A DNA stretch of 64,000 bases. Source: Aphrophora alni. Its lineage: Eukaryota > Arthropoda > Insecta > Hemiptera > Aphrophoridae. Each line of letters opens with the position of its first letter. The stretch's first letter is position 1. The stretch covers positions 10,941,138 to 11,005,137 of the forward strand of contig OY740771.1 of NCBI GenBank assembly GCA_963513935.1, in the 5' to 3' direction. The notes under the pieces were generated by a model. It saw only the letters and a list, made by a program, of their open reading frames with translations, ran no database searches and was not told where the DNA came from. The position numbers and the translations under genes are program-made. Shown one piece after another: positions 51,301 to 62,107 of this stretch.

Positions 51301-54300
51301 CTCTGTTGCCGCTTCCTGTACTTTAGTGACACCTTCCAGCATAGCTTGTGCCAAAAATGCATTACTAAAATCCTTTTCTTTCAAAGCTTTCTTTAATCTT
51401 TCATTTGCTTCAAACAGTAGTTTGGCTGCACTTTCACTTTGCTCCTCTTCTTCTTTTCGTAATTTTTTTAACTTTTCTTCGTCATCAGCAATGTTTTTCC
51501 TTTTTTGTCAAGATGTTTCTTATTTTCTTCTTCAGCTATTTTCCTGTCTTGTTCAGCCTTCTCAGCTTCATCTTTAAGTCGTTTCTTTTCTCTTTCTCTC
51601 TCCAAGAAGGTATTATATTCTTTATAAGCCATACGTCCCATGGAGAGGAGCTCTTCAGTTATAGGAATAAGGTAAGGTTTATTATCAAACTTTTTAAGGG
51701 CACTTTTAACAGTGATTAAAGCATTTAAGGTTCTTTCAGACATAGATGCTCTATCGTTTGTAAGAGTCCTGCCTGAAGTCGAAAATCCTCTTTCCACATC
51801 AGCATTTCCATGTGACAAGGATAATGAAGCTTTGATAACTTTTTCAACTGTTGGAAATCTAGGACTCTTTCCAGTGGAATCAGATTTGATAAAAAACTGA
51901 GACCAATAAAGATCAATGGATTTTTCTTTGGATTTTGGTTCATCTTTTTCTAATTGAAGAAGTTTCCACTCATCCACAAGAATATCTGTTTGGACTTGCC
52001 ATGGCATGGCCCTAGCAATTTCAACTATACTTTGACAACTCTCTTTGGACAGCCTTTCATTGGGATCTAAACATGACAATCTCTTTAGAAAAGGATTTGT
52101 AACAGATGATTTGTTCACAATATGCTTAATAGCTACAGAAAAATGTTTTTGAACTTGATGGCAGAAAAAAGTCCTATCTTTCTCGCCAACAGTTTTCAAG
52201 TTTGTTGATATTTCATCCGAAAATGTGAGATCTTTTAAAGGAAGTAGATTTTCAGTATTAAAAAAATCATCATTAATATTTCCAAGATCAAGATCTTTGA
52301 GAACTTCTAATTTGCAAATCCTCCCTAACATTTTCATGACTAACTCCGACAGCATATAATGTAACAGATGAATTAGCGGTTCTTCTTTTTGGAAGAAGCC
52401 TGTGATGCTAGTAAAGATTTGAGAACTAGATATAACAAAATGAAGTTCTGATTTCATTGTAGATTTCTTGAGCAGCCTTACAATTTTTAGATACCCGGGC
52501 CTTTTCATTAAATTTGGCCTATGCTTTGGCACATATGTTAAAAAATACTTCTCTGTAGCTTTCCATTGTTCTAATTAAAGTCTTTCAGCACTGCTCTGTA
52601 TAGTAAGCCACCGACTTGGACAATGTTTTATAAACTTATGGTTTACAGTGCCAGTTTGTCTTTGAATTTCACTGTAATCTTCCCATCTGGCCGGCCATTT
52701 ATGGAAGAAATTATGAACATCAAAAATAAGTTCCGAAGCATCTTCACCAAGTTCCTCTAAACCTTTGAGAAAAGCATTGTGGATGGTATGAATATCGCAG
52801 AATCCTAAATTTAAAAGTCCTTTTTTTCTAACTAAGAGTACTTGTTCGTTAAATATTCTTTTTACTGATTTGTTCACGTTTGGGCTATCTGATTCTAACA
52901 TAAGAATGTTTTTTGCCGGAACTGATGCATTGTTAAGAGCACTATTGAGTTTTTCCACAAGAATAGGAGCTGTGGCAGTGCCTAGAAAAAAGTCTCTAAA
53001 TGATTATATACAATCCGATTCTGACTTGGAGACCAGTACCTAACACCTACTTGTAATTCCTTTTTCCCTGCAGCATTTGTAGTTTCGTCAAACAAAAGAG
53101 TAACATATGACTCTTCTATGTCTTTCATGATTATTTTTTTAAAATAGGGTGCAAGTGCATCTGTAATTAAATAGTGAGCTTTATTACGTCCTAAACTAAA
53201 GTCTTGAGGAACTGCATCTCCAAACATCACCTACAAAAAAACAAATACAAAAAAATTTAATAAAATTTGCAGAATTTAAAAGTAAAAATACAAGTAACTT
53301 AGCATAAACGAAAGTCATTATAGTACATTATTATGTATTATTGTATTTAATACTTACTGACACTAATCAAATTTGTATTATAAATTATTTTACCATGCAT
53401 TTTTAATACTATCGTATTGCTTTAACGTTTTTATGGTTATGAGCAAAGAACTTACCAGAAAAGTTTCACGAAGTTCACTGCAAGAGGCAAAACTATAGTC
53501 TGCGGCAACACACTTCATACACCACATTATTTCTGCTGCAGTAGTTTTATCTCGAACATTAGATAAATTGACAGTTTTAGTAAACAAAGGCAATGGTGTC
53601 AGTTTTTCTTCCTCATGATTTGAATCTTCTACACTTGAATTAGTTGGAAGTGGTACGTTCACTGACAACAATCTAAGTTGATTTGTGTTTAACTTTACTT
53701 TGCACTGATTAATATGAATTGTTTTATTAGAATGTTGAATGATGGCCTGAAAGCCATTTGAACTTATATTGATAATTTTATCACAGATTTTACACAAAAG
53801 TTCACTGTTTGAATGTTTTTTCCCCCAATCACTTATTTTGTACCCTTGGGGATCATTTTTATCCAACCATAAGTTCTGAAACTTGCACCTTCCCATAGTT
53901 TTATACACTTTATTGCACAGTTTATTTAATAATTAGAAGTGAAACCTGAAACCATTGAAAACAACCTGTAATTTTGTAAACAAAATACTTTCAAATATGC
54001 ACAAAAAAATATGTAGTACTGTAGGCGAATAGTACATAAGGTATACAATAATTCAATGAATTATTGTATATCTGAAATACTACGCAGTTGTCTGCTGCAT
54101 CAACCTGAAAAAAAATGCTTACAACAATCTGGGTTACAACAGATTGGAGCATGAAGTACCCCTCAGTTTGGGAAAATTTTGTTCCACCTTCATTGGGGTA
54201 GAACATAAAAGAATCTAAGTAATAAAAAAAAACAATTAAAACTCATTTTTTTTAAATTAGTAAAAAAAGTGAAGAAAAGTGAATAATTTTGTAAAAAGTG

Positions 54301-57300
54301 ACTTTAAATGACTATATCCAAAAAAGTGGAAAAAAAGTGAAAAAAGTGAACTGTTACCAGCCCTGAAATAATGAAGACCTCTCTCAATTTGATAGAGCCA
54401 TTTCAGGACTATTGACTACTATTGTTTATATATTCAGTAGGTAGACAATAATTTTTTGGTGAATGAACTGTCCAATGGCCATCGAACCTACCTACATACA
54501 GAATTTAAATAATTTTTGAATTCGACAAATTGCAACTCTACAACATTTACAAACAAATAATATTGATGACAATGTTTCCTAACAATGAGTCAAAATTGGT
54601 GCCAAGACACTGCAATAAGTATAGTTTGACTTAAATAACTGTGGAATATAAGGCTCCATTAACAGGATGTAAAACATCATATCACTTGCCTGCCACTACT
54701 GGCCAATACGGCCCTTACATTACTGGTTGGTTGTTCCTTTCTGGTAGGGGTGTACAAGATCTCAAAAATTGAGAGTTGTATCGAGAAAAAACTCAATATT
54801 GTCTCATTAACCCTAGCACATGTTAATTCACTTTGTTTGTTTAAAAAATATATTTTTTATACAAAACCTAACTTATAATATATCATTTTTCTCAGAAAGA
54901 TGCATAGAATTTATCTATGTAATAAAAAAAATTTGAATAAGTTTTGTAGTAAGTATGTTAGATGTCATAAAAAAGTTATCATTTTTAGAAAAACCTATCA
55001 TCCAAAATAAAAATTTTATGACTGTTTTTCAAGATATACAAAAGTTTTGTATAATATTTGTGAATATATTTAGAAGAAAAAAAATTAATTTGTTACATTT
55101 TCAAAAAAACAAAAAATAGTTTACAAAAAAAGGGAAATTGATACTTTTATTTTCAAAAATTCACAAAAAATAGTAATATTTATTTTATACACAACTTCTA
55201 TATATCATTATATTCAGAAAGGTGCATAGAATTTAGCTGTGTAGTGGGGAAAAAAAATGTTAGATGTAAAAAATTTGGAGTTATTATGCCAATAGCAAAA
55301 AATCGGAAAATAATGGAAGCAAGAATTTCACAGAAATGGTAATGTACACCATACAAAAATTTTTTTGAAGTATTGCCGGTACTAGAGATTTGTAATATAT
55401 TTGTGGATAAAAGTTGCTAAAAAGAAAAATCAATTTATAAAATTTTCATTAGACATGGTTCATTTTTACGTAAAAAGTGAATATTTGCTCAAAAGAAAGG
55501 CATATTTTCAAAAATTCACCAAAAATATAATTATTATTCAAAATCCAAGTTTTTATTGCCTATGTTCTCACAAAGATAGGCTACAGATTTTATGTGTGTA
55601 ATGCAAAAACTTTTAGATGGAAACATTTTGGAGTTATTATGTACGGAATGAACAAAATTACCCTGTAACGAGGCAAAATTCCACAGAAATAGGTATATAA
55701 ACCAATAAAAAAAATTTTATAGATAGGCCTATATAAATTTATAAATATTTTGCATACATTTTGGTAAAAACATAATCAATTTATAAAATTTTCACTAGAC
55801 AAAATTATTTATACTTGTAAACACATGGGAATTTGCTAAAAAAGAAGACCAGATTATAACATAACCTCTATCTCTAGACAGCCTCAATATTTGATGTCTG
55901 ATAATAACATTCACTCAAAACAATAAATTCTACAAACAATAATACAGATATTGTAATATGTATACACAATTTATAATAAATAAATAAAACAAACCTTCAG
56001 AATAACAGAAATATAATCCTAAGTCACATACGCACTACGCCTTACACATGTCATTTTATTACACAAACATCGCTAACTTCTGAATAAGAAACAATAACCT
56101 AAAACTAACTCTAGGACATAGAAAATACTACCAATAGATAGAATGAAATCTTCTCTACAACATACTGTAAAGATCGGTTACAAAATATCGATTGAATAAT
56201 CGATTATCTTATTTAATAAACTGTACCGAATGACAAATGAAATTCGTTCCGTTTGGTTACTACTTTGGTAAAATAGATATATCTCGCGAACTATGACATA
56301 TAGAAAAATTTCAAAAGCACAAGATCGAAAGAGAAAGAAAAGTACTATATAATATTGTCAACTTGTGGCTTTTGGACAAGTAATACCATTTCGTAAAATC
56401 ATATGAACACAGAGAACAGAATTTTCTACATAAACCCGGTCACGGCAAGTGCCGCGATGTAGCGAAAAAGTCAGCGACTTTATCGAGTTCTAGAAAATAG
56501 AGTTTTCGTGTGATGGATTTTGCTAAACTTGATTATGAAAGATTGAAACATTATCTTTACAGTGATATATAATTCATTTCGATAAAATAATATTTACTAG
56601 GATAAAAGTTGAATTGAAAAATATGTAAGTTTTGAGCTTGTAAAAACGAGTTAAAACTCTTGATTTTGTTTAATTTTTATATAATAAAAACTATAACAGA
56701 TAGAAAGATTTGAAAAGCACAGATCGAAAGAGAAAGATGTGATCTGTTTGACAGAAATATCGAATTGGGAATATTAGACAAAAATGACGTCATATTTGTT
56801 TACAACTTGTCGACGCAAATCTTTGATGTTACGTTTCAAAAATATGCGAACTTCAGCCATTTTTGGAATATTATATATAATGTTTTGTGTTTTTTTTTTT
56901 GCATGATTATGCATCTACGGAACATTAGCTTTCAACGGTATTTTATTTATTGCGATAGGACGATTCTAAGTGGGCGAAATACTGAATGCAAAATACATGT
57001 TTTCTGGTCGTTAGACTAAACCATGCGTTGAAAATCGACCAGCTAGCGAGTCTAGTACCGCTTGTAGGGTTAATGAGAACATATTCATTTCTCAAGTGCA
57101 TTTTTCTTGATTCGGTTAAAAGTTTCCCGATTCGTTATTAGAGTATCGGGCGTTTTAAAAGTTATATATTTCCAATATAGTTATGTATGTCTAAAAGATA
57201 ATGTTTATTCAATCGTTTTTTCAAAGTGTTAAATTGTGTTGTCATAAGCTTGGACTGAAGTAAAACTTACTTCCTAAGCACAGTTGTATCAACTTTTTGA

Positions 57301-60144
57301 TACATAGGAAGGAAAATAGCAAAGTTATAATAGAATGAATCAAGAGAAATGAGCACACTGCTATAGAAAGAGCTCGAAGATTTTTGAATGATTTGACACA
57401 AAACTGTATCAGATAAAAAAATTCAAGTTCCCCTGTCATGTCAGGAAATTCCCAAATAAAATATTTCTCAATATATGAATCCTAAAATTATTTCATGCAA
57501 ATTCAAATAGATATGAAATTGAAACATTTAATCTGTGGATTTATAACCTTAACATTGTAGTTACAATGTATGTTATGTCATTTAATCCTTTTGAATCTTA
57601 CCTTATTCATCTATCACGATTTCGGTCATATGACCATCCTTAACCCTCAAGCTTCCAAGTTAAGAGACCTATCAAAAATACACAAACCTAATTTACCAAT
57701 TAGACCTCTGGTAAACTACACTTCGGCACCCGGATATCCTCACAATTCACAAATTCTTCATAAAATAATTAGGAAACAGTTTTCTTTAATGATTTAGAGT
57801 TTGAGAGACAGTTTTGAAATCGTTGATCAAATAAATACAATAGAATTAGAGACTTTGTACAAATTGGCTTCTTACAACACTGCAACCTGTACACAAAACT
57901 GTTTTTCACCAAAACTATTTTCAATTTAACAATGATTTTTTTATACACAATGACAGCCTGGCAATGGGGTCACCATTGTCCAGCATTCTTTCAAAAAATG
58001 TTCATAACTATATAGAAAATTAATTCTTAATGTCAGACACAAATCCTTACAAATACTATAATAGATTTTACCACAAATGTGTAGACGACACTATATTTAT
58101 TTTCAACGATATCTCAATACATACCTAAATAACATGCACGCTAACCTCACCTTCACAACCAAATTGAAAACAACAAAAAAATTAACTTTCTCGACCTCAC
58201 TCTAACAAGAAATAATAATAGATTAAACTTCAAGATATAAAGGAAGCTCACCACAACGGACCAAACTATACATGCTTCTTCTCACTATCCGCAAGAACTA
58301 AAAACAGCACTGTTTATAATAGTTTCATATACTGTTTATTATCCATCCCCATTTCAAAGTAAGACTACAACCAGGAATTACAAACGTAAAAATACATTGC
58401 CCTGACTAATGGATATACTATCAAAATTATTGACAGACTAGTTATTAAACACAAAAACAAACCCTTTATAACACCATTACCTTACCTTTCAAAAATAAAA
58501 TACATATCTTGCGAATACGATGACAGGTTGAACAATACATTCAGAAACATGATGGCAAGAAGCCAAATAAGTGTCACTTACAAAACCACTAACACACCTG
58601 AATCCTTTCTGAGACCTAGGGTCTTCAATAACATAAACAAACAGGTATTTATAAAATCACTTCCAGTGCTTGTGAACATAGGCCAAGCAGGATGTTCTTT
58701 TCAAGGAGCATCAACCTTTAAAAAAACTGAACCATAAAACATCTAGTTTTGCAGAGCACCTAATAAATTGTTTATTGTTTATACTGATGACCAACGGTAC
58801 TTGATATAATTCCATGTTATACAAATATTGTTTTTTTTTAATAATAAATAGTTTATCACTCTTACACCAATTATATTATGACACTATTGGCAATAATGGA
58901 CATGTGTAAAAAGGGAAGTTATATGAATGCCATTGGGAAGTGCAAAATTTACAAGCCTACAAAATATGATTCTATACATTTTTTATATGGTTAACTTGCA
59001 TTCCATTCAAACATGAAGGACATAGTCCACTTTAGATAACTAGAGTAATAAGAAAGTACATATTGTAACCCAGTGTTGACTCACTGGTCAGACATGTATT
59101 TCAATAAGATCACGTTTGACAGTGACATTTATTGGTTTGTATTTTTCACAATCTCAGCGTTGAGTAAAATATGTTTTGTTGCGACTATGCATTTGTGTTT
59201 GTGAAGTTTTTGTACTCTGAGGATGATCGTATGACAAAATAGCTATAAGTGAATAAAGTAAGATTCAAAAAGGATTAGTTGACGTAACATACATTGTAAA
59301 TAAAATTTCACTAATCCTTTAGCAAACAAAATGCAATTAAACATTGTGTGGACATGACCAAGTGTTTATACAATGATTAACAAAAGAAAGGAAGTATAGC
59401 ATAAGATTTTAACTAAAAACAAAAAAAAAAAAAACATGAGTTCTTAAACATAATCTTATAATTTTACAGTTAAAAATTAAATTATACCAAACAATATGAT
59501 TGCAGTAACAACTAATGCAACTAGGAGGGTGCCAGCTGGACTTTTTGGAATAGAACTCTCTGGGAAACTCCAAAAATGGGAACATTGCTGTATTATTGAT
59601 AGTAAGAATGAGCAAACAAACACATTGTGTATTCTTATTGAATATTTATCACATAAAATAGTAGAATCATTTACAGCTTTTTCGTAACAATATTTAGCTT
59701 GCTCTGAATTCCACTGTTTTGGGAGAACAAACTAATACATTTTTAATATGGTCATATATGTGCAATATGCTTGAAAATAAATAATTGCAAGAATGAATGA
59801 AGTCTTGCAAATATGCTTGAAATATGTATAATAGATGGTCTGGATTTGAACCCAAAATTAGGATTAGGAAAACCTAAATGTAACAAATGGTGCAATGGCC
59901 CTCCTAAACTTAACAAGATCAAACAAATTATTTACTATTAATAATACTTTCAACAATATATACAAATTCAAAATAAAATTGTTCTTACTCTTGCATATCT
60001 GCGTAAAAACCTGTATGATAAAGGAATACCAAGGTTGAAATTATTTGTTTTCAATACTTGTATTTCCATCCGTATCATGTCATGATGGTTATAAGCTCCA
60101 TCACAAATATAAAGAAAATCTTCTATCAAAGGTGGCATTCTCTC
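39338..60144 (-). CDS. CycB3: Cyclin B3, C-terminal 162 residues in 4 exons
   Basis: Four - strand exons with GT-AG borders join in perfect phase and end at TAA. The product covers the end of the N-terminal cyclin box (residues 1-52, containing PPLIEDFLYICDGAY and GIPLSYRFLRRYAR) and the C-terminal cyclin fold (residues 53-146, with MPLLTLARYILEFSLMEYS and SDSKMAAAALYLAL). The tail, VRNKYSHK then FFEVAK, is the cyclin B3 ending and sets it apart from cyclins A and B. Cyclin B3 binds CDK1 and acts at the metaphase-anaphase transition, with a strong role in animal female meiosis. The first half of the cyclin box and the destruction box lie beyond the right edge. Introns are 10.4, 2.3 and 7.6 kb and loaded with transposons; no coding lesion is seen. 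Confidence 0.93.
39511..40600 (-). pseudogene. Tigger/pogo element remnant
   Basis: The left terminus TACAGTGGAACCTCGATAAC (39511) is a pogo-type end. On the - strand, pieces of a Tigger transposase appear: LDNALIHPDIEQLNK and FLLPNVTVHLQPVDQDIIAK near 40310-40190 (second and third catalytic Asp boxes, both still present) and SGTSLASIYCIGKSTISDFK near 40530-40460 (psq helix-turn-helix). Frame breaks separate them. The right terminus was not found. Confidence 0.7.
40630..40860 (+). repeat. ~28-bp minisatellite
   Basis: About eight head-to-tail copies of a unit near CTTCAAACTCAGTAACAAAA plus CAAATAAA, with diverged copies at both ends. No coding or spacer logic; an ordinary minisatellite adjoining the Tigger relic. 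Confidence 0.85.
40861..42000. other. Intron with AT-rich tract
   Basis: Contains a GC-richer patch (40910-41110) and an AT-rich imperfect tandem tract at 41265-41335 (TATATTAGTATATTA variants). No gene signal. Confidence 0.4.
42000..42430 (-). pseudogene. BED/zinc-finger fragment of a hAT-type transposase
   Basis: The - strand from 42425 reads MNWLQESQFSKWL, then KCKL-stop-QKTFCLSNMG and VTSHMKSSKH, the C-x2-C ... H-x4-H layout of the finger that starts many insect hAT-related proteins. The second Cys codon is TGA. The frame continues to NEVTQAEILW near 42060, which resembles the 'AEI.W.L' start of the next domain. The rest of the transposase is absent. Confidence 0.6.
42431..43103. other. 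Intron, nothing identified
   Basis: Has ACTAGTCGATATC at 42790, mirrored by GACTAGTCGAAATC at 44265. They may be the ends of an older insertion into which the hAT MITE at 43104 landed. Confidence 0.3.
43104..43836. mobile_element. hAT-type MITE, 733 bp, perfect 8-bp target duplication
   Basis: Terminal repeats CATTGGCGTAAAT and (rc right) CATAGGCGTAAAT are flanked by identical GTCTAACA at 43096-43103 and 43837-43844. Poly-G/poly-C runs sit just inside both ends (43131-43141, 43813-43823). Interior AT-rich, no coding capacity. Confidence 0.88.
43845..44610. other. Intron, nothing identified
   Basis: Contains a GC-richer patch at 44095-44150 with GATCGCGATCGCGA. No paired ends or protein relic. 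Confidence 0.35.
44611..45974. mobile_element. hAT-like element, interrupted
   Basis: Ends TAGTGGTGGGGC and (rc right) TAGAGGTGGGCG, with AAACTGCT-type words repeated near both ends (44645, 44675, 44810, 45910, 45930). No clear 8-bp target duplication, so the ends may be slightly eroded. A second element is inserted at 44910-45476. Confidence 0.55.
44910..45476. mobile_element. Nested hAT-type MITE, 567 bp
   Basis: Ends TAGTGGCGGC and (rc right) CAGTAGCGGC are flanked by ATGTTTGG (44902-44909) and GTGTTTGG (45477-45484), 7 of 8 bases the same. Contains a poly-C run at 44943-44952. Confidence 0.75.
46255..46378. mobile_element. Right end of a hAT-like element
   Basis: Repeated TTCCCTGACTTTTCC words and the terminus GGTAGCTAGACACCCTG (rc CAGGGTGTCTAGCTACC) are characteristic of a hAT family common in animal genomes. 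No matching left end was found. Confidence 0.55.
46409..46720 (+). pseudogene. Possible piggyBac C-terminal relic
   Basis: A 71-residue open stretch (HPVHFKKRLDGKLHIMM, ARCYNVANAQK) followed in another frame by YTCTRCAL and then LNPDTYFESYIKN. The order Arg-Leu-x-Gly, C...C, C-x2-C, F.x.YH resembles the Cys-rich end of piggyBac transposases. Weak; could be chance. Confidence 0.3.
46987..47092 (-). CDS. CycB3: Cyclin B3 exon, end of the C-terminal fold
   Basis: Acceptor TTTTTAG, donor GTAAGT. It encodes YAVDDFKDIAIQLNSIL and VRNKYSHK, the last helices of the second cyclin fold. Confidence 0.9.
47895..48658. mobile_element. pogo/Tigger MITE nested in the mariner
   Basis: Ends CAGTAGAACCTCTGTTAACC and (rc right) CAGTAGAACCCCTCTTAACC, each bordered by TA (47893-47894, 48659-48660). 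CTCGGATTAACCGG recurs in the subterminal regions. Interior carries three 75-bp tandem units. No transposase. Confidence 0.85.
48006..48232 (-). repeat. 75-bp tandem repeat, three units
   Basis: ACCAAAG.GGCGGCGATATC starts at 48006, 48081 and 48156; units are over 90% alike, the third ~2 bp shorter inside. Because 75 is a multiple of three, the - strand is open across the array in two frames, giving 25-residue repeats that include YRQSRLISPPLW or RCFYAANIRIPLS. I regard this as a repeat effect, not a gene. Confidence 0.85.
49407..50785. other. Intron around a cyclin B3 exon, nothing else identified
   Basis: Apart from the exon at 49431-49605, AT-rich DNA with no recognised elements. Confidence 0.4.
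49431..49605 (-). CDS. CycB3: Cyclin B3 exon, cyclin C-terminal fold
   Basis: Acceptor TTTTTAG, donor GTAAAC. It starts CAKVQMPLLTLARYILE directly after ...RRYAR from the previous exon and contains SDSKMAAAALYLALKM. It ends in phase 1 at ...LHYFSG. Confidence 0.93.
50786..54365 (-). mobile_element. hAT transposon, 3.58 kb, near full length
   Basis: Perfect 17-bp terminal repeats CAGGGCTGGTAACAGTT (50786 and rc at 54349-54365). AAATAA abuts both ends (50780-50785, 54366-54371), which may be what remains of an 8-bp target duplication. AAAAAAGTGA words crowd the subterminal regions. The - strand encodes a hAT transposase with few lesions. Confidence 0.88.
51230..53908 (-). pseudogene. hAT transposase, one intron, few lesions
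   Basis: Exon 1 (53908-53456) begins with a BED-like zinc-binding region (LLCKICDKI ... HSNKTIH) and ends at a good donor; exon 2 starts at 53230 after a 225-bp intron (GTAAGT ... TTGTAG). Then follow VTLLFDETTN (first catalytic Asp), LMLESDSPNVNKSVKR, HKFIKHCPSRWLTI, and the C-terminal dimerisation motif LSLSHGNADVERGFSTSGRT. The tail is a Lys/Glu-rich coiled coil (~51600-51400). Lesions I can see: a one-base loss in a six-T run near 52989, an in-frame TAA near 52575, and a shift near 51505 that cuts off the last ~80 residues. The element has died recently. Confidence 0.85.
54366..54806. other. Intron, nothing identified
   Basis: Short stretch between the hAT and the TTAA element. Palindromic CTCAAAAATTGAG lies at 54755-54767. 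Confidence 0.4.
54807..57073. mobile_element. TTAA-bounded piggyBac-like element without transposase
   Basis: Ends TTAACCCTAGC and (rc right) TTAACCCTACA; the flanking TCTCA is also mirrored, so the inverted repeat may extend outward as CTCATTAACCCTA. Interior is AT-rich with no transposase but holds long diverged tandem repeats (54850-55860) and a direct repeat of GATCGAAAGAGAAAGA (56325 and 56724). Size and TTAA suggest a non-autonomous piggyBac-like element. Confidence 0.6.
54850..55860 (+). repeat. Three diverged tandem units of ~320-350 bp
   Basis: The marker CAGAAAGATGCATAGAATTT at 54893, with variants at ~55215 and ~55567, is each time followed by a (TTA)GATGT/GGA ... GAGTTATTATG segment and by AATTTGTTACATTTTC/AATTTATAAAATTTTCA. 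Units differ by many small changes, so the array is old. Confidence 0.65.
57560..59260 (+). pseudogene. Penelope-like reverse transcriptase remnant
   Basis: The + strand reads LSKIHKPNLPIRPLVNYTSA near 57670 ('PKIHK...RPI.S..' box), LAMGSPLSSIL-like text in another frame near 57955, a YHKCVDDTIFIFN block near 58070 (catalytic DD present, 'YADDI' equivalent), then LTFTTKLK, and NMMARSQISVTYKTTNT near 58550. Many stops. Downstream, TACTCTGAGGATGATCGTA at 59213 resembles the terminal word of Penelope-like elements. No GIY-YIG seen in this copy. Confidence 0.75.
59261..59988. other. Intron, nothing identified
   Basis: AT-rich DNA left of the cyclin B3 exon at 59989. Open frames here have no family resemblance. 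Confidence 0.4.
59989..60144 (-). CDS. CycB3: Cyclin B3 exon, end of cyclin box N
   Basis: Acceptor TTTCAG (rc of 60145-60150), donor GTAAGA (rc of 59983-59988). Exactly 52 codons, ERMPPLIEDF... to ...FLRRYAR, phase 0 at both ends. The GIPLSYRFLRRYAR block is diagnostic for mitotic cyclins of the B3 type. Confidence 0.93.
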
Positions 60145-60929
60145 CTGAAATTAAAAAAATATTATTAAATATACATCAACTATTTAAATAAAATATATTT
60201 ATTTATATGGCATTGGTTGATACTAGATGCCTTAATATATTATGTTAAAGTAATATAAAATTTGCAAAATTTGAAAAAAAACCTATGCTCTACATTTTAA
60301 AAAATCCTTATGGTTTTACATCTCAATTTCTTGGTTATGCGAATATTTTTTGAATTATTACTAGACATTTAACCAAGTAAAATTTTTAACAAAAAGCAAA
60401 TACTTTTTACCTGTTTAAAAATAAAAAGTATTCCAACTGAGTGAAATACGGAAGCGTCAGAAAATTTAAGAAAAAACAACAGTGTAGCGAGTAAGCTTTA
60501 AGAACTAGTTGCAAAATCATAGTGTCTACCAGATTCTTAAAATCAAATTCGGGGACTTTTTGGTGACTTTTGGGAACCTATTTGGGTAAAAATTGGGGAC
60601 CTTATCAAAGACTCCTTTAAATGTAATTGTGTATACTGTCTCAACCTTATAACAAATTATTAGTATAATAATTAATGTAATTAAAAATGTTTGTTCCACT
60701 AGTAATAATACAAATTAGGTAAATATAGGTTGTACCTCATCCTCGGATTTTTCTATAAAAGATTATGAAAACGTAAAGTATTTAGACCTACCTTGTAATC
60801 AAAGGATCAGATCATATTATTTGTTAGAAGAAACGTTTCAAGTCCCAAAATACATTAGTTTAGTAGAAAATTACATTTATAAAAGTACGAAATCCAGCTA
60901 CGTAGATTAGGAATGCCAACGTTAATACT
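60145..60929. other. Intron, nothing identified
   Basis: AT-rich. No upstream cyclin-box exon could be found here. Confidence 0.4.
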
Positions 60930-62107
60930 AATGACTACGATCATCAAGTATTGAACATGTTTTTATTGTTCAGCAGTGGTGGTTACATGATCATAATTAC
61001 GATGATGTAGTAGACTCATTTGTGCAGCATTTCCCAAACAGTAGACCATTTTCAAGACAAGCCATTCATAACTTAAATAAAATGTTTGAAATGACTGGGT
61101 CTGTAGCGGATCTTCCACGATCAGGTAGGCCTAAATCTGTTACAACAGAAGAAATCGTCATGACTGTAGCGCAAAGTTTAGTCCAATCGTCATCAAAATC
61201 AACCCGAAGAGTGAGCTTGGTATATCTAGAATGAGCATTAGAAGAATGTTAAAAACGGTAGAGATGAAAACCATATCGGTCTACTTTACTTCAAGGTTTG
61301 AATGAAGATGATTATGACAGGCGAATAGAATCATGCGAGTGGTACGTAATAAAACAAGAAGCTGACAATACATTTTATAAATCAATTTTGTGGAGCGATG
61401 AGGCAACATTCAAACTAATGCTAGAGTGAACAGATATAATTGCGTGTACTGGGCTTCTGAAAACCCACATTTAGTCATGCAGACTGAATTAAATGCCCCT
61501 GGAGTATGTGTGTGGGCTGGAATATTTGCTGGTGGACTAATTGGACCATTCTTTTTTGAACAAACGTTCAATGCTGTTAATTACCATGATATGTTACATG
61601 AGGTAGTAGTTGAATTTAAAAACAGTCCTGCATTCGAATAACTACAACCTATTCGTGAAAAATTAATTTGGCAGCAAGATGGTGCACCTCCTCATTACGG
61701 GAACAATGTGAGAGATTTCTTGAATGAGACTTTTACAGAATGGATAGGAAGACGAGGTACAACTGAATAGACTTTTCAATTTGGGGAATTGTAAAAGACG
61801 AAGTTTATTCAGAGAAACCATGGAATCTGCAATATTTAAGAGAACTTATTGAATCTGTATTTGAAGAATTATCTACCAAAGGCATCACTGACACTATATG
61901 CGCTACTGTGCTTAAAATATGTTATATGTATATAGAAAATAATGGAGGACACTTTGAACATTTACTTTAGGTATGTGTTTGTTATTGGGTAGGACAATTC
62001 AATACTTTAATAATTGTAAACATTTATACTTAACTTATACTTTATAATAAATTAATAATTACTATCACAATGCATTTTTGTCAAGTGACTTATAGCCCAC
62101 CCTGTAT
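60930..62107 (+). mobile_element. Tc1/mariner-type element, broken
   Basis: Transposase pieces on the + strand in order: HFPNSRPFSRQAIHNLNKMF, VADLPRSGRPKSVT (61030-61230, helix-turn-helix and linker), LWSDEATFK at ~61390 (first Asp), GVCVWAGIFAGGLIGPFFFE (61500-61560), and KLIWQQDGAPPHYG at ~61665 (second Asp). Stops at 61232, 61427 and 61639 interrupt it. The right terminus is GCCCACCCTGTATA at 62094-62107; the left terminus is not clear. Confidence 0.8.

Noticed and set aside
51326..51900. + strand Ser/Phe-rich open frames
   Set aside because: Antisense of the Lys/Glu-rich coiled-coil end of the hAT transposase; composition is explained by the opposite strand.
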